A DNA stretch of 64,000 bases from Thelephora terrestris (GCA_015956445.1 WIUZ02000016.1:1-64000); one strand, 5' to 3'. Positions 46,019-58,904 are shown, counted from the first letter of the stretch. Notes: a model not told the origin generated them from the sequence alone. Numbers and translations: made by a program.

Positions 46019-49000
46019 ATGGGTGACTCTATCAAGGGTAATACGAACGAGCAGGAGTCAGCGCCGTTGCGGATTGACCAAAAATGGTACTTTCAGCACA
46101 CCATGTCGCTCGTACCGCTTACCCCCGAGAAAACATAGTCTCCAAGATGCTCTCAGAGGGTTTTTCCAACCCATCAAGAACGAAGATCCTCGACTCGACT
46201 TCTACACAATGTACAAGAGGGAGGCGACCGAGTACGATATCGACCACGTCAAGAAGTACGACGAGGACCTCAATACCACATTGATATTTGTGCGTCGCCC
46301 ACTTACTCGTGATCACTAGCCATCTCACCCGGTCTTGCACATCAGCAAACCCGTCCGCTCTTCAGAGACCTTTGAAGACGCGAAAGTGCCAAAAGTGCCA
46401 AAAGCTTCACGTGTTTTTCAAAGATCATTGAAGATCGCACGCGGCTTAGAAACACTGTTAAAGTAGCTACGGTACTTTAAAGTAGTTAAAAGACAACGGA
46501 AAGATGCCAAAAAGTGAACAAAAAGATGTCAAAAAAGCGAACCAAAAGATGTCAAAAAGTGGACAAAAGACCCGGGTTAGTGCCGGTCGCTTTACTCGTT
46601 TTCGGCGCACTCAGGTATTTCGGATCAGGGGGAAGATTGTATTGCTCAGTTGACTACCTACAGCTAACTACGAGGCGCACTTGAACGGGAAAGGAGGGAG
46701 CAGGGTTGGTAGTTAATTAAAGGAGTGTTAAACATTGTATCGAGGATTAGGAAGGGGAGAGGCGAAGACCTATTTGGAGCTCAACTTGAGGGAGATGGTT
46801 GTCAGAATCCTGGACGCCGTGTTGGTTTGAGAGTTCATGGACCTGGCAAGACAGGTGAGCCACGGAAATAGAGAAGGGACTAATACTCACATTCCAAACC
46901 CAGCCCACGCAGCGAGGCGTTCCTGGAAGCAAGGTCCGTCGATTGGATCATCTTCAACAGAGGCCATTGCGTGCAAGATTTCATCATACACTTCCTTGTA
47001 TGGTTTCCGTTCCAGTTTGACGGTCCGGGGGTAGCCGTTGGACCATTCATCAATCGCATTCCTATACTGAGGATATTGTGAGCGAGGTCAGGGGCCTGTT
47101 GGTCTTCAATGGAACTTACGATGGCACCGATCAACGCGACGAGTGGTTTCGGGACCGCCCCTTTGAACGTGTCTGGGTCGTGGGTAGATATCTCGTGCCA
47201 TTTGTCGAAATAGAACAGCTTGGTAGTGGAGGCGATGATTGGATGGGCAAAATGGATTTGATCGTCCTGGAAAAAAAATGAGCAGGGGCTTGAGTGGGTT
47301 CGAGTGTTACGAACCGAACCGGGAGTGACGTCGTGGAGATAAGAACCATCTCTGACCCATGTATCTATGGTAGCTTTCACCTTTGACTGAAGCTCTTGTG
47401 CAGTGCCAGTGAATCGGTCTGGAAAAAGCGACTTGAGGTTGCGTACTTGGGTTCGGAGGTCAGTCTTGAGTTGGGAACGAAGCAACCAAGATTCAGCATA
47501 GACCTGGTATTCAAGGTTGTTAGCGTCGGGTGGCACAGAGACAAAGAGACTTACGAGCATGATCATATCTCTGTCAATCGTCTGACCTGGTTCAACCACG
47601 CCTCCATCGTCCAGATGAACAGCCAAAGCGTCGTCGAGGCATTCTCGGGCCTCTTGAACACCGGTGAGCGCATCAGGAAAACCATTCTTCCCAGCAACGT
47701 ACGCCCTGAATGACTGTTTTGCATAGCAGATGACCTCCTGCCATTGCGGCGGATATGTGCTGAGAGTACGAGAAGTGTTGGTGTTTTCTTGTTGCGGTGG
47801 TGGCGGCAGGGGATTGACAGATGGTGAACGTTGAATGCGAGACGGGTTCGGAGCTTTCGGCGTACAGTTCCGGGCATAGTGAGCCTGAAGCACAGACGTA
47901 TCGTTACCAAGCTCCTGTTTTGCATGGAGGGGTGTGTGTCAGTAGCGTTCACTCGTGTAGTGGCTCTACTTACCGAAAAACCCTGGTGACTGTATGGGAG
48001 AACCATGGGAGAACCATTGGCGAACGGATTGGTCGCTGTCGGCTCGGAACGTAGGAACTCGTGGGCTGCACGATCATCCTCGTCATCCGATCGTTCGTCG
48101 ATTTCAATGTCGTCATCCTGGGCAATATCAGCATCCCCTCCATCCGATTCAGGATCGCTCAGGTGGTGGTCCGAGTTATCGAACGAGGGGGTGGGAGCGC
48201 GTGACGGACGAGCGGGTGATGCAGTCACGGATGGTGGAGACAAGCTATTGAACGAGGGGGTGGGAGCATGTGACAGAAAAGCAGGCGACACGGCCACGGG
48301 TGGTGAAGACAATGGCTGCGCGGGGTATGGCGACAACCTGGAGGTTGGCTGAGCTAGGGCCTGCGGGGGAGAAATGGGAGATGAAGGAGTGGACGGTGGT
48401 TGGGAGAATCCAAGACGGGGATCAATGTTGGAGAACAATTGCTCGCATGGCTGGGACGCCGTTGGTGGTGGCAAAGTTGCCTATTTGTCGTTGAGCGGTC
48501 ATTAACATAGAAGAAGAAATCATAATATACATACCTTCTTGCTCCGACGCTTTTTTGGAACAGGGGCGAGGAGATTGTTGGGAAGAGACAACCCGTCACT
48601 GGGAGCGAAGCGTTTCTTCGTCTGGCGAGCGGGCGCAGCAAGAAGGTCACCGAGCTTGTCAAGTTGGACATCTCGGCCGTTCGAGCCACGACCACGGCGA
48701 GAAGAGCGACGTGCTTGGGTTGGCGGCTGAGCCATGGACCCAGGTTCTATAGTCAGAGGGGTACGAGGACTAGAGACGAGGATGGGGGTTGTGTCTCGTT
48801 CGAGGCGGGCTTTTAATCCCCAGAGGAAGCGGGCCTCGTGCACAGGCCCAAGATGTTGGACCAAGGGCATAAGGCGAGTGGAAAAAAAGAGAGAAATTTC
48901 ATTGATTGGAGGGGCAGGACTGAGATCGCGGTCGTCGACGAGAAAGACGCAGTTTCGAGTCGGAGCGCCATCCACGGCCGCCGTTTTCGCCTCATGGATG

Positions 49001-52000
49001 GGCCCGAAGTAGTCTAGTAGCTGAGGGGTTGAAATATTGGAAATCGGGTCAGGCGATGGACGGATTCGTGGTTGGGTGTTGCAGCAAAGGAAGAGAGAGA
49101 GAGGATGAGTCGTGGGAGGTTCGCGGCCGTTTTCTGCCTCGAGCCCGGAAGCGCTCAAGCCGCGTGCTGGACCCGCGTGCTGGCTCGTTCGATTTTCAAA
49201 GATCGAAGGCCCAAGGGTTGACGTGGCCTCTCTCACCCGCTCTCCCAACAGTGCGTCGGCTTCCCCACCTTTTATATTTTATTTCCGCTAATTGTTTGCG
49301 AATTTTAGGGGTCTAGATAGGTACGGGGAACAAATATCAACATTTTGCCCTTCCCCACCCCCTCGCAATGAGAGGAAGAAGGCTTCGCAGCCAACAATAC
49401 ACCCGCCGGTTCGCCTGCCCATACTGCGGGAAAAGATTTGCCGACGTCCTTCGCCATCTAAACCACCGCGAGTCCAAGTGCTCTGGTTGGTTTATGGACC
49501 GACCATCCCCTTCGCGCTCGGTATCGCCTCTCCCACCCGATCCCTTTGACGACCTCGAACCCATCATCAGCATGGACGATGCACCCCTGTCTCCCCCCTT
49601 AGTCAGTTCTCAGCTAGACCCCCAACAACGTCATATGGACTTCCCTGGTGCCAGCAACACCTATGGCCGTGGGAAGACGTTCGTCGACCGCTTCAACAAC
49701 GACAAGTTTGCGCCATACAGAGTCCAGAACCCTTACTACCCATTCGCCGATCAGGAGGAGTGGGAACTTGGATCGTTCCTCCTTCGTTCAGGCATGTCAA
49801 TGCAGAAAGTGGACGAGTTTTTGAGACTCAAGCTGGTATAGTGAATTTTCGCTTTATTGTTACATCGTTAATTAACTTCTACCTAGATCAAGGGTGCCGG
49901 GGTTACATTCCATACTGCGAAGGACCTACGAACTCGTATCGAGCTCTTGCCGAGTGTCCCCGAGTGGAAGTTCAAGAAAGTTGCACTTACTGGATACGCC
50001 ACAAAGGAGCCAATGCTCCTATTCTATCGCGATGCCCTCGATTGTGTCGAGTACTTGTTTGGGAACCCCCTTTTCGCCAACCGAATGGACTTCAGCCCTG
50101 TCCGGCGCTATCGCGATCTTGAACGGACGATCCGTGTTTACACCGAGTGGATGACTGGGGACGCCGCTTGGGAAATGCAGGTTAGTTTTTAATTTTACCT
50201 CTCAAATCCATGCACGGTCTCACCTTGGGTTAGGAAATGCTCCCGGATGGTGCAACGCTCCTCGGTGTTATTCTCTCCTCGGACAAGACAAACATATCAG
50301 TTATGACTGGCGATCGTACAGCCCATCCGGTACTTTTAAGCCTGGCAAACATTCACGCAGACGTTCGCATGAAGTCTTCGAATCGTGCCTTCCTCCTCGT
50401 TGCCCTCCTTCCTTGTCCAAAGTTCGTCGTGAAGGACAGGGGAGTCCGTGGTGTCCTCGAAAACCGCGTCATCCATCTCTGCCTCGATATCATCACCCAC
50501 CCCCTGAAGCTTGCCGCTCGCATCGGACGAATGATGTCAGACCCTCGTGGCTACAGTCACTTCTGTTTCACATTCCTCGCATCATACATGGTGGACACTC
50601 CTGAGGCTGGCATGCTGGCTTGCGTTGCTGGGAAGACCTCACATCTCACCATGGCCGACTACCGCAAGTTTGGTGACCCCACTCGACAGGAACCGCGCAC
50701 AGCATCAACAACCCTCGCACAACTCGCCGCAATTGCAACGTCATTTCATCCCTTGGATCTCCCAGCCTACATTCCTGCTGCGAAGGCCATCCGGCTCAAC
50801 GGCGTCCATCTCCCTTTCTGGCGCGACTGGTTCCTTCAATCGCCACCCGGGGTCCCACCACGAATGCTTATCGCAGATCCCTCTCAATTCCTCACCCCCG
50901 AGCCTCTCCACCATTGGCATAAGCAGTTCTGGGACCACGATATGAAGTGGTGCATCCGCGTTGTTGGCGCAGACGAGCTCGACTTCCGTTTCTCTACTTT
51001 GCAGCCAATCGTCGGGTTCAAGCACTTTAAGGATGGGGTGTCTAATCTCAAGCAGGTCACTGGTCGCACTCATCGAGACCTTGAACGCTACATTGTCGGC
51101 ATTATCGCCGGGAAGGCACCACCCTTATTCGTGATTGCAATTCGTGCCCTGATGGATTTCCGTTACCTGGCGCAATCCCGACTGCTTGATGATAGCTCCC
51201 TCTCCCGGCTCTCCGCATCACTCAAACTCTTCCACGAACATAAACAGACGATCCTCGATATCGGCGCCCGTGTTGGCAAAGGCAACAAACGACTCGATCA
51301 TTTTCAAATCCCAAAACTCGAGCTGATGCACGGGGTTGTCCCTAGCGTTATCAAGTCAGGATCCGTCATTCAGTGGTCAGCAGATAGGACCGAGCACGCC
51401 CATATTACCGAGATCAAAGTCCCTGGCCGTTCCGGAAACAATCAAGATCACAACCCCCAGATTTGCAGGTGGCTTGACAGGTCTGAGAAACACCAAAATT
51501 TCTCCCTCGCCCTCCAGCTCCACACGCCCGACACGGACCTCGCGGTCACGCTTGATGACGAAGACGCTCTTGAAGATGCGGATGATATCAATCAACGTAA
51601 CGACCTAATGCCACCCCCGGATTTCTTTTTGCAAGCAGCCCAGCTTGCTGCACGTCTTTCGCCTACCACCCCACTCCCTCTTCGAACGTTCTCCACAGAC
51701 AGCACTGCGTTCCACCTTAACCGGCGCCCAGACCTTGGGCCGTTGACTGTTGACGAAGTCGCTCTCAAGTTCAACATCCCACATCTTCGCCCAGCGCTTG
51801 CAGACTACATTCGACGTGCACGAGACCTTCAATCCTCCATGTTTAAGGTTGGCCAACGTCAGCTGTCCCACGCCAATGCCACATTGCCCTTCACCCACCT
51901 CCGAATCTGGTATTCGGCCCGTGTTCAGGCGCGGTCGATTGACGCCACAGACACAAATGTTCCCATCAAGGTCTGCGCAGAACCACCTTCGCCTCAGTGG

Positions 52001-55000
52001 CCATTTGGCCGTTATGATACCGTCCTGGTTTCCGACGGATCCCCACCGGGGCGGGGCCTATCTGGTATGTATTTGATGTTGATTGTAGTACCCTCAATCT
52101 CTGACCTCTTCCTAAGGCTTTGACCTCGTTCAAATCCGTTTGATATTCCACCCCATCTGGCCGCTCAACACGTTCCTCACCTATGCCGAGCGGTTCGACT
52201 TGATTCCCCAGCCCACCCACTTTGGCAGCACGACACGTGCATGTTGCCCTGATCCTGTGACAGGGATGTACGTTATGAAACGTGCTTCCCGTTCCAACGG
52301 CACTCGCATGGGGGGTGTGATTCCCCTTTCGCAAACACAGACCGCTGCCCCACTGATCCCAAAGTATGGCCCTAAGGCTGATCCAAAACTGACCTCTCGT
52401 AATAGTCTGGAGTTTAGCACAGAATTTTTCTTGAACCACTTTTTTGAGAAGGATCTTTATTACTTCTTGAATGATTTGTAGTAACCTAGTTGCCTCGTGA
52501 AATCCAATGCTTGTGTTTCGTCTGAAATGAAATTTGACCAACGGGTTCAGCAACCCATCTCATACTTTTCAGACTTGAAACATGAGCCTCGCCCACTCTG
52601 CGAGAACTGGCCAGTGGGACCAGCAGCCCATCCCATACTTTTCAGATTCAATATCACTCTAGTAATAAAATTCGTGGCCCTCAGAGAGTCAAAGCCAGCA
52701 ATCCATGCTTTGCCGATGAGCGCTCGGATCCGTCTTTGGATCACTTTGGTTCTTTTGTCCCTTTAGCGCCCTAACCGGCATATTCGATAATAAGCGCCCT
52801 TTAGGCGCCCTTAAGCGCCCTTTTGCTTGCTTTTTGGATCTTTTGGGGCACTTTTCGTGACTTTTCCAGCTTTTCCACTTTACAAAAAATACTGTTTTGC
52901 TGATGCAGGCAGGGCTTTTCTCTGCCGTTAGCTCGGCTTTCGTCATCAACATTCATTCGAAGCTCCAACCAGATCCCAGCAATCAAGCAGTGGCTCTTCT
53001 CCTCGCCACCCTCCTCGCCCTAAACCATTCAGCGACTCTTAACGAGGCAGTCACCGTTCCAATCGTCCGAGAGAACCCTCCCGGGGAGATCGTCACCGTC
53101 ACTTGTTTTTTGTACGCGAGCCTTCTGATCTCTCTTTTGGCCGCGTTCACTGCAATGCTGGGGAAGCAGTGGCTAAACCGATACTTGAGGCACGTCGGAG
53201 GGTCGATGGTCGACCGCTGCGGGGACCGCCAAATCAAATGCGACGGGCTCCGGAAATGGCCGTTCCACCTCTTCATCGAGAGCCTTCCGGTGATGCTCCA
53301 GGCCGCTCTCCTTCTCCTTGCCTGTGGTCTTTGCCGGTATATGGCTTCTATCAACACCTCCGTAGCCGCTGTCCTCATTGGCCTCACTCTGCTCGGAGTT
53401 CTGTTTTACACTTGGATTGTCTTCGCCGGCGCATACTCGTACGCTTGTCCATTTCAAACACCAGCGTCAGTCCCGCTGCGTAGTTTGTGGACGAAAGTTG
53501 GCCCCCGCTTAATCCCCGTTGTCATCCCCATCGCACAAACCCTGCATAATCTAGAAGCAATCACTCGCAGGTGCATCCTCGCAAGCCATTTGCAACTCAC
53601 CGACTTTCACCATCACATTTGCAGCTTGTGGGAGAAGATTCGACCTGGAATCATCAATGTAGGGCGTCGTATCTTATGGCCAAGATTGAATAGTTCCAAT
53701 CATCCATCACTACCGTCGGTTAATGTGGTGTCACATCCGCCTCCTGTTCCCCGAGAAGTTACCCACTGGTTATCGCCGAAGGAGTTGGTCACCATCCAGA
53801 TGACAAACCTGAACGACGCCCGCTGTGTCTCATGGATCCTCAGGTACATCACTGACCCGGAAGCCCTTGATACCGCTCTCCCCCTTGCTGGAACAATTCG
53901 GTGGTTCGAGGATGGGGCTGACACTGCCCCCCCGTACGACATAATCACCTCCACATTCCACGCATGTTTTGATTCAAACGGGGAGGTCTATCCGGGGTCA
54001 AGAGACAGAGCCTACTACTCTGGTCGGGCAATTCTATGGATTCACACTCTTGCAATGTGCAAATCTGAGGTGGTCGCTCGCACGTTCCCTCTTCCAGACA
54101 CGCAATACAAAGCCCTCACTTCTGACAGTGACCTTACACATCTTCTCAACGCCAATGTGGCAATGCCTGTCGAGGAATGCATTGCTCTTCTGCTTCAAGC
54201 TGGCAGAGGAAACACCCCCTCGCACTTACAATGGATTTCAAATGTGTTGCTGCACCAATCTTGGGCCAACCAAGCCACTCTAGATGCGGAAGTATTTGTG
54301 CGCCCACCTACCTTCCCTGTGGATGTCAACCCTCCCCTTGATGCGGTGCTTAACTGCCTCTTGATGTATTGTAATTTCCTTGGCTTTTCCGTTGAGGAAG
54401 AGGCATTGAAAGTCCAAGATAAATTGTGCAGCGTCTCATGTACTTGACCTTCAACTTGCTCATACCCTCATTCACTAGTGATCGATTGCAACTGGTCCTA
54501 AATCAAGTGGACAAAGCAGTTGTTTTAACCTTGATCACCACCCCCTCCCTCAATGAACTCGTAACATTTAGTGTGTTATCAAATTTGAAGAAGTTGGAAA
54601 ACCACCCCTGGTGCTTGACAGAAATGGCATATGGGTGGTGTGATGTGATCTGGGAGAGTCGCCATGCCGGTTGGAATTGGGGGATCTTTCTTCTTCTTTC
54701 TTTGGAAGTTGGTTTTCGTCACCTTACCCCAGCTCCACAGAAATTACGAATGGGCACTCTCACCCACACAGAACACCACCGAGAATTGGTCGAAATGGTC
54801 TTCAAGAGCAATGATAGCGAAGCAATTGCAGACCTCCTTTGTGCTTTTACGATGACTGATGAATTCTGTCCACTGCCATACAAAGTGCTCGATGTCTGCA
54901 CTCGGTACATTGCCGATCTTCCTTATAGGCCCCCGGTCCATTTTTCCCCAAGACTGCGGGAATATGTTATACACTACATTGGGCTCATGGGTTGCAGGAT

Positions 55001-55505
55001 ATTCCAGGAGGTGGGCGCAGGGGAATTTATTGGATTGCTGAATCACCTATATGTTGGTGTTGAGGATGTGGGCAGAGAACTAACATGGGGAGCTGTACTC
55101 TTGGGAGTGATGGAATCCCCTGAAGGAGTTCAACTCCTAGACATCCAGTCTTGGGAATTACTGGTGGAACTCCAACTGTCATTCTTATGGCCTCCAGAAG
55201 GTTTCACACTCAGCCCACATGTCATGGACTCCCTCTTGGCATCCCAGCAATGGGACAAGCTTGAGTGCTGGGTGGGTGTTTGTTGGATGTCACCTGATTA
55301 CCTGGAGGGAAACCTCCATCCTGGAACACTTTCATTGTTTTGCCAACGGCCTGGTGCTATTCAAAAACTCAGGCAATGGATCCAACGTCACAACATACAT
55401 GTACCAGAGACTTTTCGACAAATCTGCAGGCAGGCACATGAAGCACAACTGTTGGTCATCTTTTGCACCCATCAGACACAGTCTCACTCTTTGGTTTTTT
55501 TCTAG
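46019..55505 (+). CDS. DUF6535 membrane protein with a transposon-filled intron
   Basis: The third DUF6535-type gene. The 5' exon ends IDHVKKYDEDLNTTLIF at 46289. The intron 46290-52908 (GTGCGT to GATGCAG) is 6.6 kb long because it contains a whole Plavaka transposon. The coding sequence resumes in phase 0 with AGLFSAVSSAFVINIHSKLQ. Then come LLAAFTAMLGKQWLNRYLRH, LPVMLQAALLLLACGLCRYM, a hydrophobic stretch (VLIGLTLLGVLFYTWIVFAG) and CPFQTPASVPLRSLW. A 53-nt intron (54426-54478) joins to DRLQLVLNQVDKAV and a Leu-rich helical C-terminal region to 55505. No stop interrupts the exons after 52909. The exact ATG is not settled (46019 is the best upstream candidate). Whether the giant intron is still removed is the open question. 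Confidence 0.75.
46747..48735 (-). CDS. DUF6532-type protein carried by the Plavaka element
   Basis: Function unknown. From the ATG at 48735: a basic N-terminus (ARRSSRRGRGSNGRDVQL, and PKKRRSKKV, which looks like a nuclear localisation signal). A Pro/Ser-rich and acidic linker follows (DIAQDDDIEIDERSDDEDD). Then comes the DUF6532-like domain: PQWQEVICYAKQSFRAYVAG, DMIMLVSLFVSVP, RTQVRNLKSLFPDRFTG, and IHFAHPIIASTTKLFYFDKW with VPKPLVALIGAIVSSI. The last exon, after a GTGAGT intron, ends HLPQVELQIGLRLSPS at 46747. About five introns. An open frame continues upstream of 48735 to 49248 in phase, so a longer start is possible. Encoded divergently from the transposase within the same element. A role in transposition or its regulation is inference from context. 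Confidence 0.65.
48736..49367. promoter_or_regulatory. Shared upstream region of two divergent transposon genes
   Basis: 632 bp separate the DUF6532 ATG from the transposase ATG. TTTTATATTTTATTT near 49270-49284 is the best TATA-like candidate for the transposase side. The minus-strand open frame to 49248 overlaps part of it. Confidence 0.35.
49368..52481 (+). CDS. Plavaka-family transposase
   Basis: Cut-and-paste transposase of the Plavaka group, a lineage described from Agaricomycetes and related to the KDZ/CMC transposases. Exons 49368-49835, 49887-50180, 50234-52064 and 52117-52481 have GT-AG borders and agreeing phases, giving 985 residues. The N-terminus carries a single zinc-finger-like motif (FACPYCGKRFADVLRHLNH plus a Cys). 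The core shows LSSDKTNISVMTGDRTAHPV, LSLANIHADVRMKSSNRAFL, LTPEPLHHWHKQFWDHDMKW, VGFKHFKDGVSNLKQVTGRT, VIAIRALMDFRYLAQSRLL and TEHAHITEIKVPGRSGNNQD. The likely first catalytic Asp is in SSDKT. The Pro-rich C-terminal half ends FLNHFFEKDLYYFLNDL. No stop or frameshift in the spliced frame, so it looks intact. Confidence 0.85.
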
Positions 55506-56331
55506 GTTAGCCTTGTCACTCAGCAAAGAAAGTGAAACATCACCTTCTGTGCTGCCATATGCCCAGTCTGAGTTGCCAGGAGGCAATGAGTTTCTGGAGT
55601 CACTACCATAAATTTAAATGGTCCCTATCTTTATCATGATATCTAACTTTCAAAGGTATGTAGTGTGGGTGTTCACACTCATGTATCTCAATCTCATCTG
55701 CCATCCAGCTACCATGTGGTTATATGGACTCACAGTATATAGACTGCCATCCATTATCAAACTAGGATTTTCTGGGTCTAAATGTAATTTCTGACTCGCT
55801 GGATGTTGTTTCCTCCTTCTGGGCATGTTTTACTACAGTTGAACAGACTACAGAGCTTTCATGCAGAATGTAACCTTCCAAAATCACCTGATTACCCTGA
55901 CTGCCACTGTCAGTCATCAATGAGAAATGTGGAGAAGTTATTGGTTGAGGTCCTCACATTTATGAACCGTGTGGTATAAATCATACCCTCCGCTGTCCAG
56001 AAATATCGTATGGATTCCATAATAATCTTCCAACAGAGTGAGCATACATTGTGTAGGTCCAACAGGTTTTTTTTTTGCTGGAGCCCCATGATGTTTGCAT
56101 TTGGATAACAATGACCACCTCTGTGAAGTATGGAGTTGTAACTCCATTGCCAATTGTGCAAATTATTGAGCAAGGCAAGGTCCAGCTGTCCCATAGATTC
56201 ACTGGATTACAGGTGATCTGGAGAATGGCGAGAGTGGTGTTGGAGATGACAATGACTATGTCCACAACAAATGGGAGGAGTCTGATTTCGAGGACTGACC
56301 AGCAGGAGGGATTTTTTGCACACTCACAGGG
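55506..56331. other. 3' flank of the DUF6535 gene, nothing recognised
   Basis: A+T-richer, no clear reading frame. Ends at the terminal repeat of the large palindromic element; GGG directly precedes it. Confidence 0.4.
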
Positions 56332-56489
56332 TTCAGCTATCTTTTCTCCATGGGTCATGGACCATACATCGTGACAATTCTCCATGGGTCATGGGCCATG
56401 CAACGTTGTACAACGCGTTGTACAACCCATCACCCATGGAGAAAAGATACCATTGTACAACCCATGACCCATGGGTAATGGAATAGTAT

Positions 56490-57890
56490 CCGTTGCCCAT
56501 GTCCCATGGGTTGTACAATGGTATCTGTTGCCCATGCCCCATGGGTTGTACAACACTATCCCTTCCCCATGCCTCATGGGTTGTACAATGCTATCCTTTC
56601 CCCATGGGGCATGGGTTGTACAACGCTATCCAATTCCCATGCCCCATGGGTTGTACAACACTATCCATTTCCCATGGGTCATGGGTTGTACAACACTATC
56701 CAATTCCCATGCCCCATGGGTTGTACAACGCTATCCGTTCCCCATGGGTCATGGGTTGTACAACACTATCCTTTCTCCATGGGGCATGGGTTGTACAACA
56801 CTATCCATTTCCCATGGGGCATGGGTTGTACAACGCTATCCAACTCCCATGCCCCATGGGTTGTACAACACTATCTGTTCCCCATGGGTCATGGGTTGTA
56901 CAACGCTATCCAATTCCCATGCCCCATGGGTTGTACAACGCTATCTGTTCCCCATGGGTCATGGGTTGTACAACACTATCCGTTCCCCATGGGTCATGGG
57001 TTGTACAACGCTATCCATTCTCCATGGGGCATGGGTTGTACAACACTATCCATTCCCCATGGGGCATGGGTTGTACAACACTATCCATTTCCCATGGGTC
57101 ATGGGTTGTACAACACTATCCATTTCCCATGGGTCATGGGTTGTACAACACTATCCATTTCCCATGCCCCATGAGTTGTACAACGCTATCCTTTCTCCAT
57201 GGGGCATGGGTTGTACAACCCTATCCATTTCCCATGCCCCATGGGTTGTACAACACTATCCATTTCCCATGGGGCATGGGTTGTACAACCCTATCCAATT
57301 CCCATGCCCCATGGGTTGTACAACGCTATCTGTTCCCCATGGGGCATGGATTGTACAACGCTATCCGTTCCCCATGCCCCATGGGTTGTACAACGCTATC
57401 CTTTCTCCATGGGGCATGGGTTGTACAACGCTATCCATTTTCCATGCCCCATGGGTTGTACAACACTATCCATTTCCCATGGGGCATGGGTTGTACAACA
57501 CTATCTGTTCCCTATGGGTCATGGGTTGTACAACGCTATCCATTCTCCATGGGGCATGGATTGTACAACGCTATCCGTTCCCCATGGGTCATGGGTTGTA
57601 CAACGCTATCCGTTCCCCATGGGTCATGGGTTGTACAACGCTATCCATTCTCCATGGGGCATGGGTTGTACAACGCTATCCAATTCCCATGCCCCATGGG
57701 TTGTACAACACTATCCATTTCCCATGGGGCATGGGTTGTACAACGCTATCCAATTTCCATGCCCCATGGGTTGTACAACGCTATCTGTTCCCCATGGGTC
57801 ATGGGTTGTACAACACTATCCATTCTCCATGGGTCATGGGTTGTACAACGCTATCCATTTCCCATGCCCCATGGGTTGTACAACAGCATC
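56490..57890 (+). repeat. Left 35-bp minisatellite array, about 40 units
   Basis: The period is 35 bp. Each unit carries the 10-bp palindrome GTTGTACAAC, then an ACGCTATCC-type spacer, then a CCCATGGGGCATGG-type block rich in CCATGG palindromes. Variants fall into a few classes (GGGTCATG, GGGGCATG, GCCCCATG) in irregular order. Because 35 is not a multiple of three and units lack stops, all three frames of this strand stay open for over 1 kb. Those frames are repeat artefacts, not proteins. Confidence 0.9.
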
Positions 57891-58064
57891 TTGTGCCCAT
57901 GGGGCATCAGTTGCAGAATGGTGTCCTTTCTCCATGTCCCATGGATTATATCACTATTCCAGGAAAGGAGATACTTTATAAATCAACCATTAGCTGTGTG
58001 AATTTGAAAAAATTAGACTCTGTTTGTATGCATGATAGACCATATATCAGTTTGTGGCTCTAAC

Positions 58065-58310
58065 CTAATGGAAACTAAACTTAACCTGATAATAGCCACA
58101 ACCTAATCCTCAATCTAACCTGAGCCAATGTAAACTTGACCCATGAACCTAAGCCTAACCTAATCCTAAACCTGGTCTAATCCCAAATCTAACCCTAACC
58201 TGACCTGACCTAACCTAACCTAGCCTAACCTATACCTAAACCAACCTATACCTATACTAACCTATACCTAACCTAACCTGGTATGGGCAAACCTAACCTA
58301 CCTATCATGA
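58065..58310 (+). repeat. Telomere-like CCTAA tract, left arm
   Basis: Degenerate CCTAACCTAA, CCTAATCC and CCTATACCTA units. The mirror copy in the right arm lies at about 58905-59150. Confidence 0.75.
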
Positions 58311-58904
58311 CCTGTTTCAGCCTAATGTCATGTATGCCAGCCAAGACTAACTTCACCCAGTTGCAAACATATGACTTGGGTCACAGGACCATAAAGCAAA
58401 CTGCAGCCCCCTCACTCTGTGCCCAACCATCCCATAAGCCCACAGACGCACATATATATCATCAGCAACCCAGCATCATGCTTATCACCCATGTTCAACC
58501 ACAAACCACTCTCACCCTTTGTTCTGTGCTATCTCAAAGCCTAACCATAACTCTAGCTCACCCACCCATATTAATCCTTGTGTGGAATATGTTATAAGTC
58601 TATAAACCATATGTTTGTAGGCCACTTGCTTGTGGGCCCAAGGAGGTGGATGAACTTGAGTTGTGGTTTGTCTGTGAGATAGCACAGAACAAAGGGTGAG
58701 AGTGGTTTGTGGTTGAACATGGGTGATAAGCATGATGCTGGGTTGCTGATGATATATATGTGCGTCTGTGGGCTTATGGGATGGTTGGGCACAGAGTGAG
58801 GGGGCTGCAGTTTGCTTTATGGTCCTGTGACCCAAGTCATATGTTTGCAACTGGGTGAAGTTAGTCTTGGCTGGCATACATGACATTAGGCTGAAACAGG
58901 TCAT

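Larger units (their letters stand above)
46340..52905. mobile_element. Plavaka-type DNA transposon, apparently complete
   Basis: Ends are CATCAGCAAAC at 46340 and, inverted, GTTTTGCTGATG at 52894-52905. Another similar pair lies further in (CGAAAGTGCC at 46381, inverse near 52857). CA precedes the left end and follows the right end, consistent with a 2-bp target duplication. It contains a transposase gene (49368-52481, plus) and a divergent DUF6532 gene (46747-48735, minus) sharing a central promoter region. Subterminal DNA holds GTGCCAAAAG and GATGTCAAAAAG on the left and TTTAGGCGCCCTTAAGCGCC on the right. Both genes read without visible damage, so the insertion looks young. Confidence 0.75.

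Noticed and set aside
56490-57890. CRISPR-like array
   Set aside because: The repeat is contiguous with no unique spacers, and the organism is a fungus.
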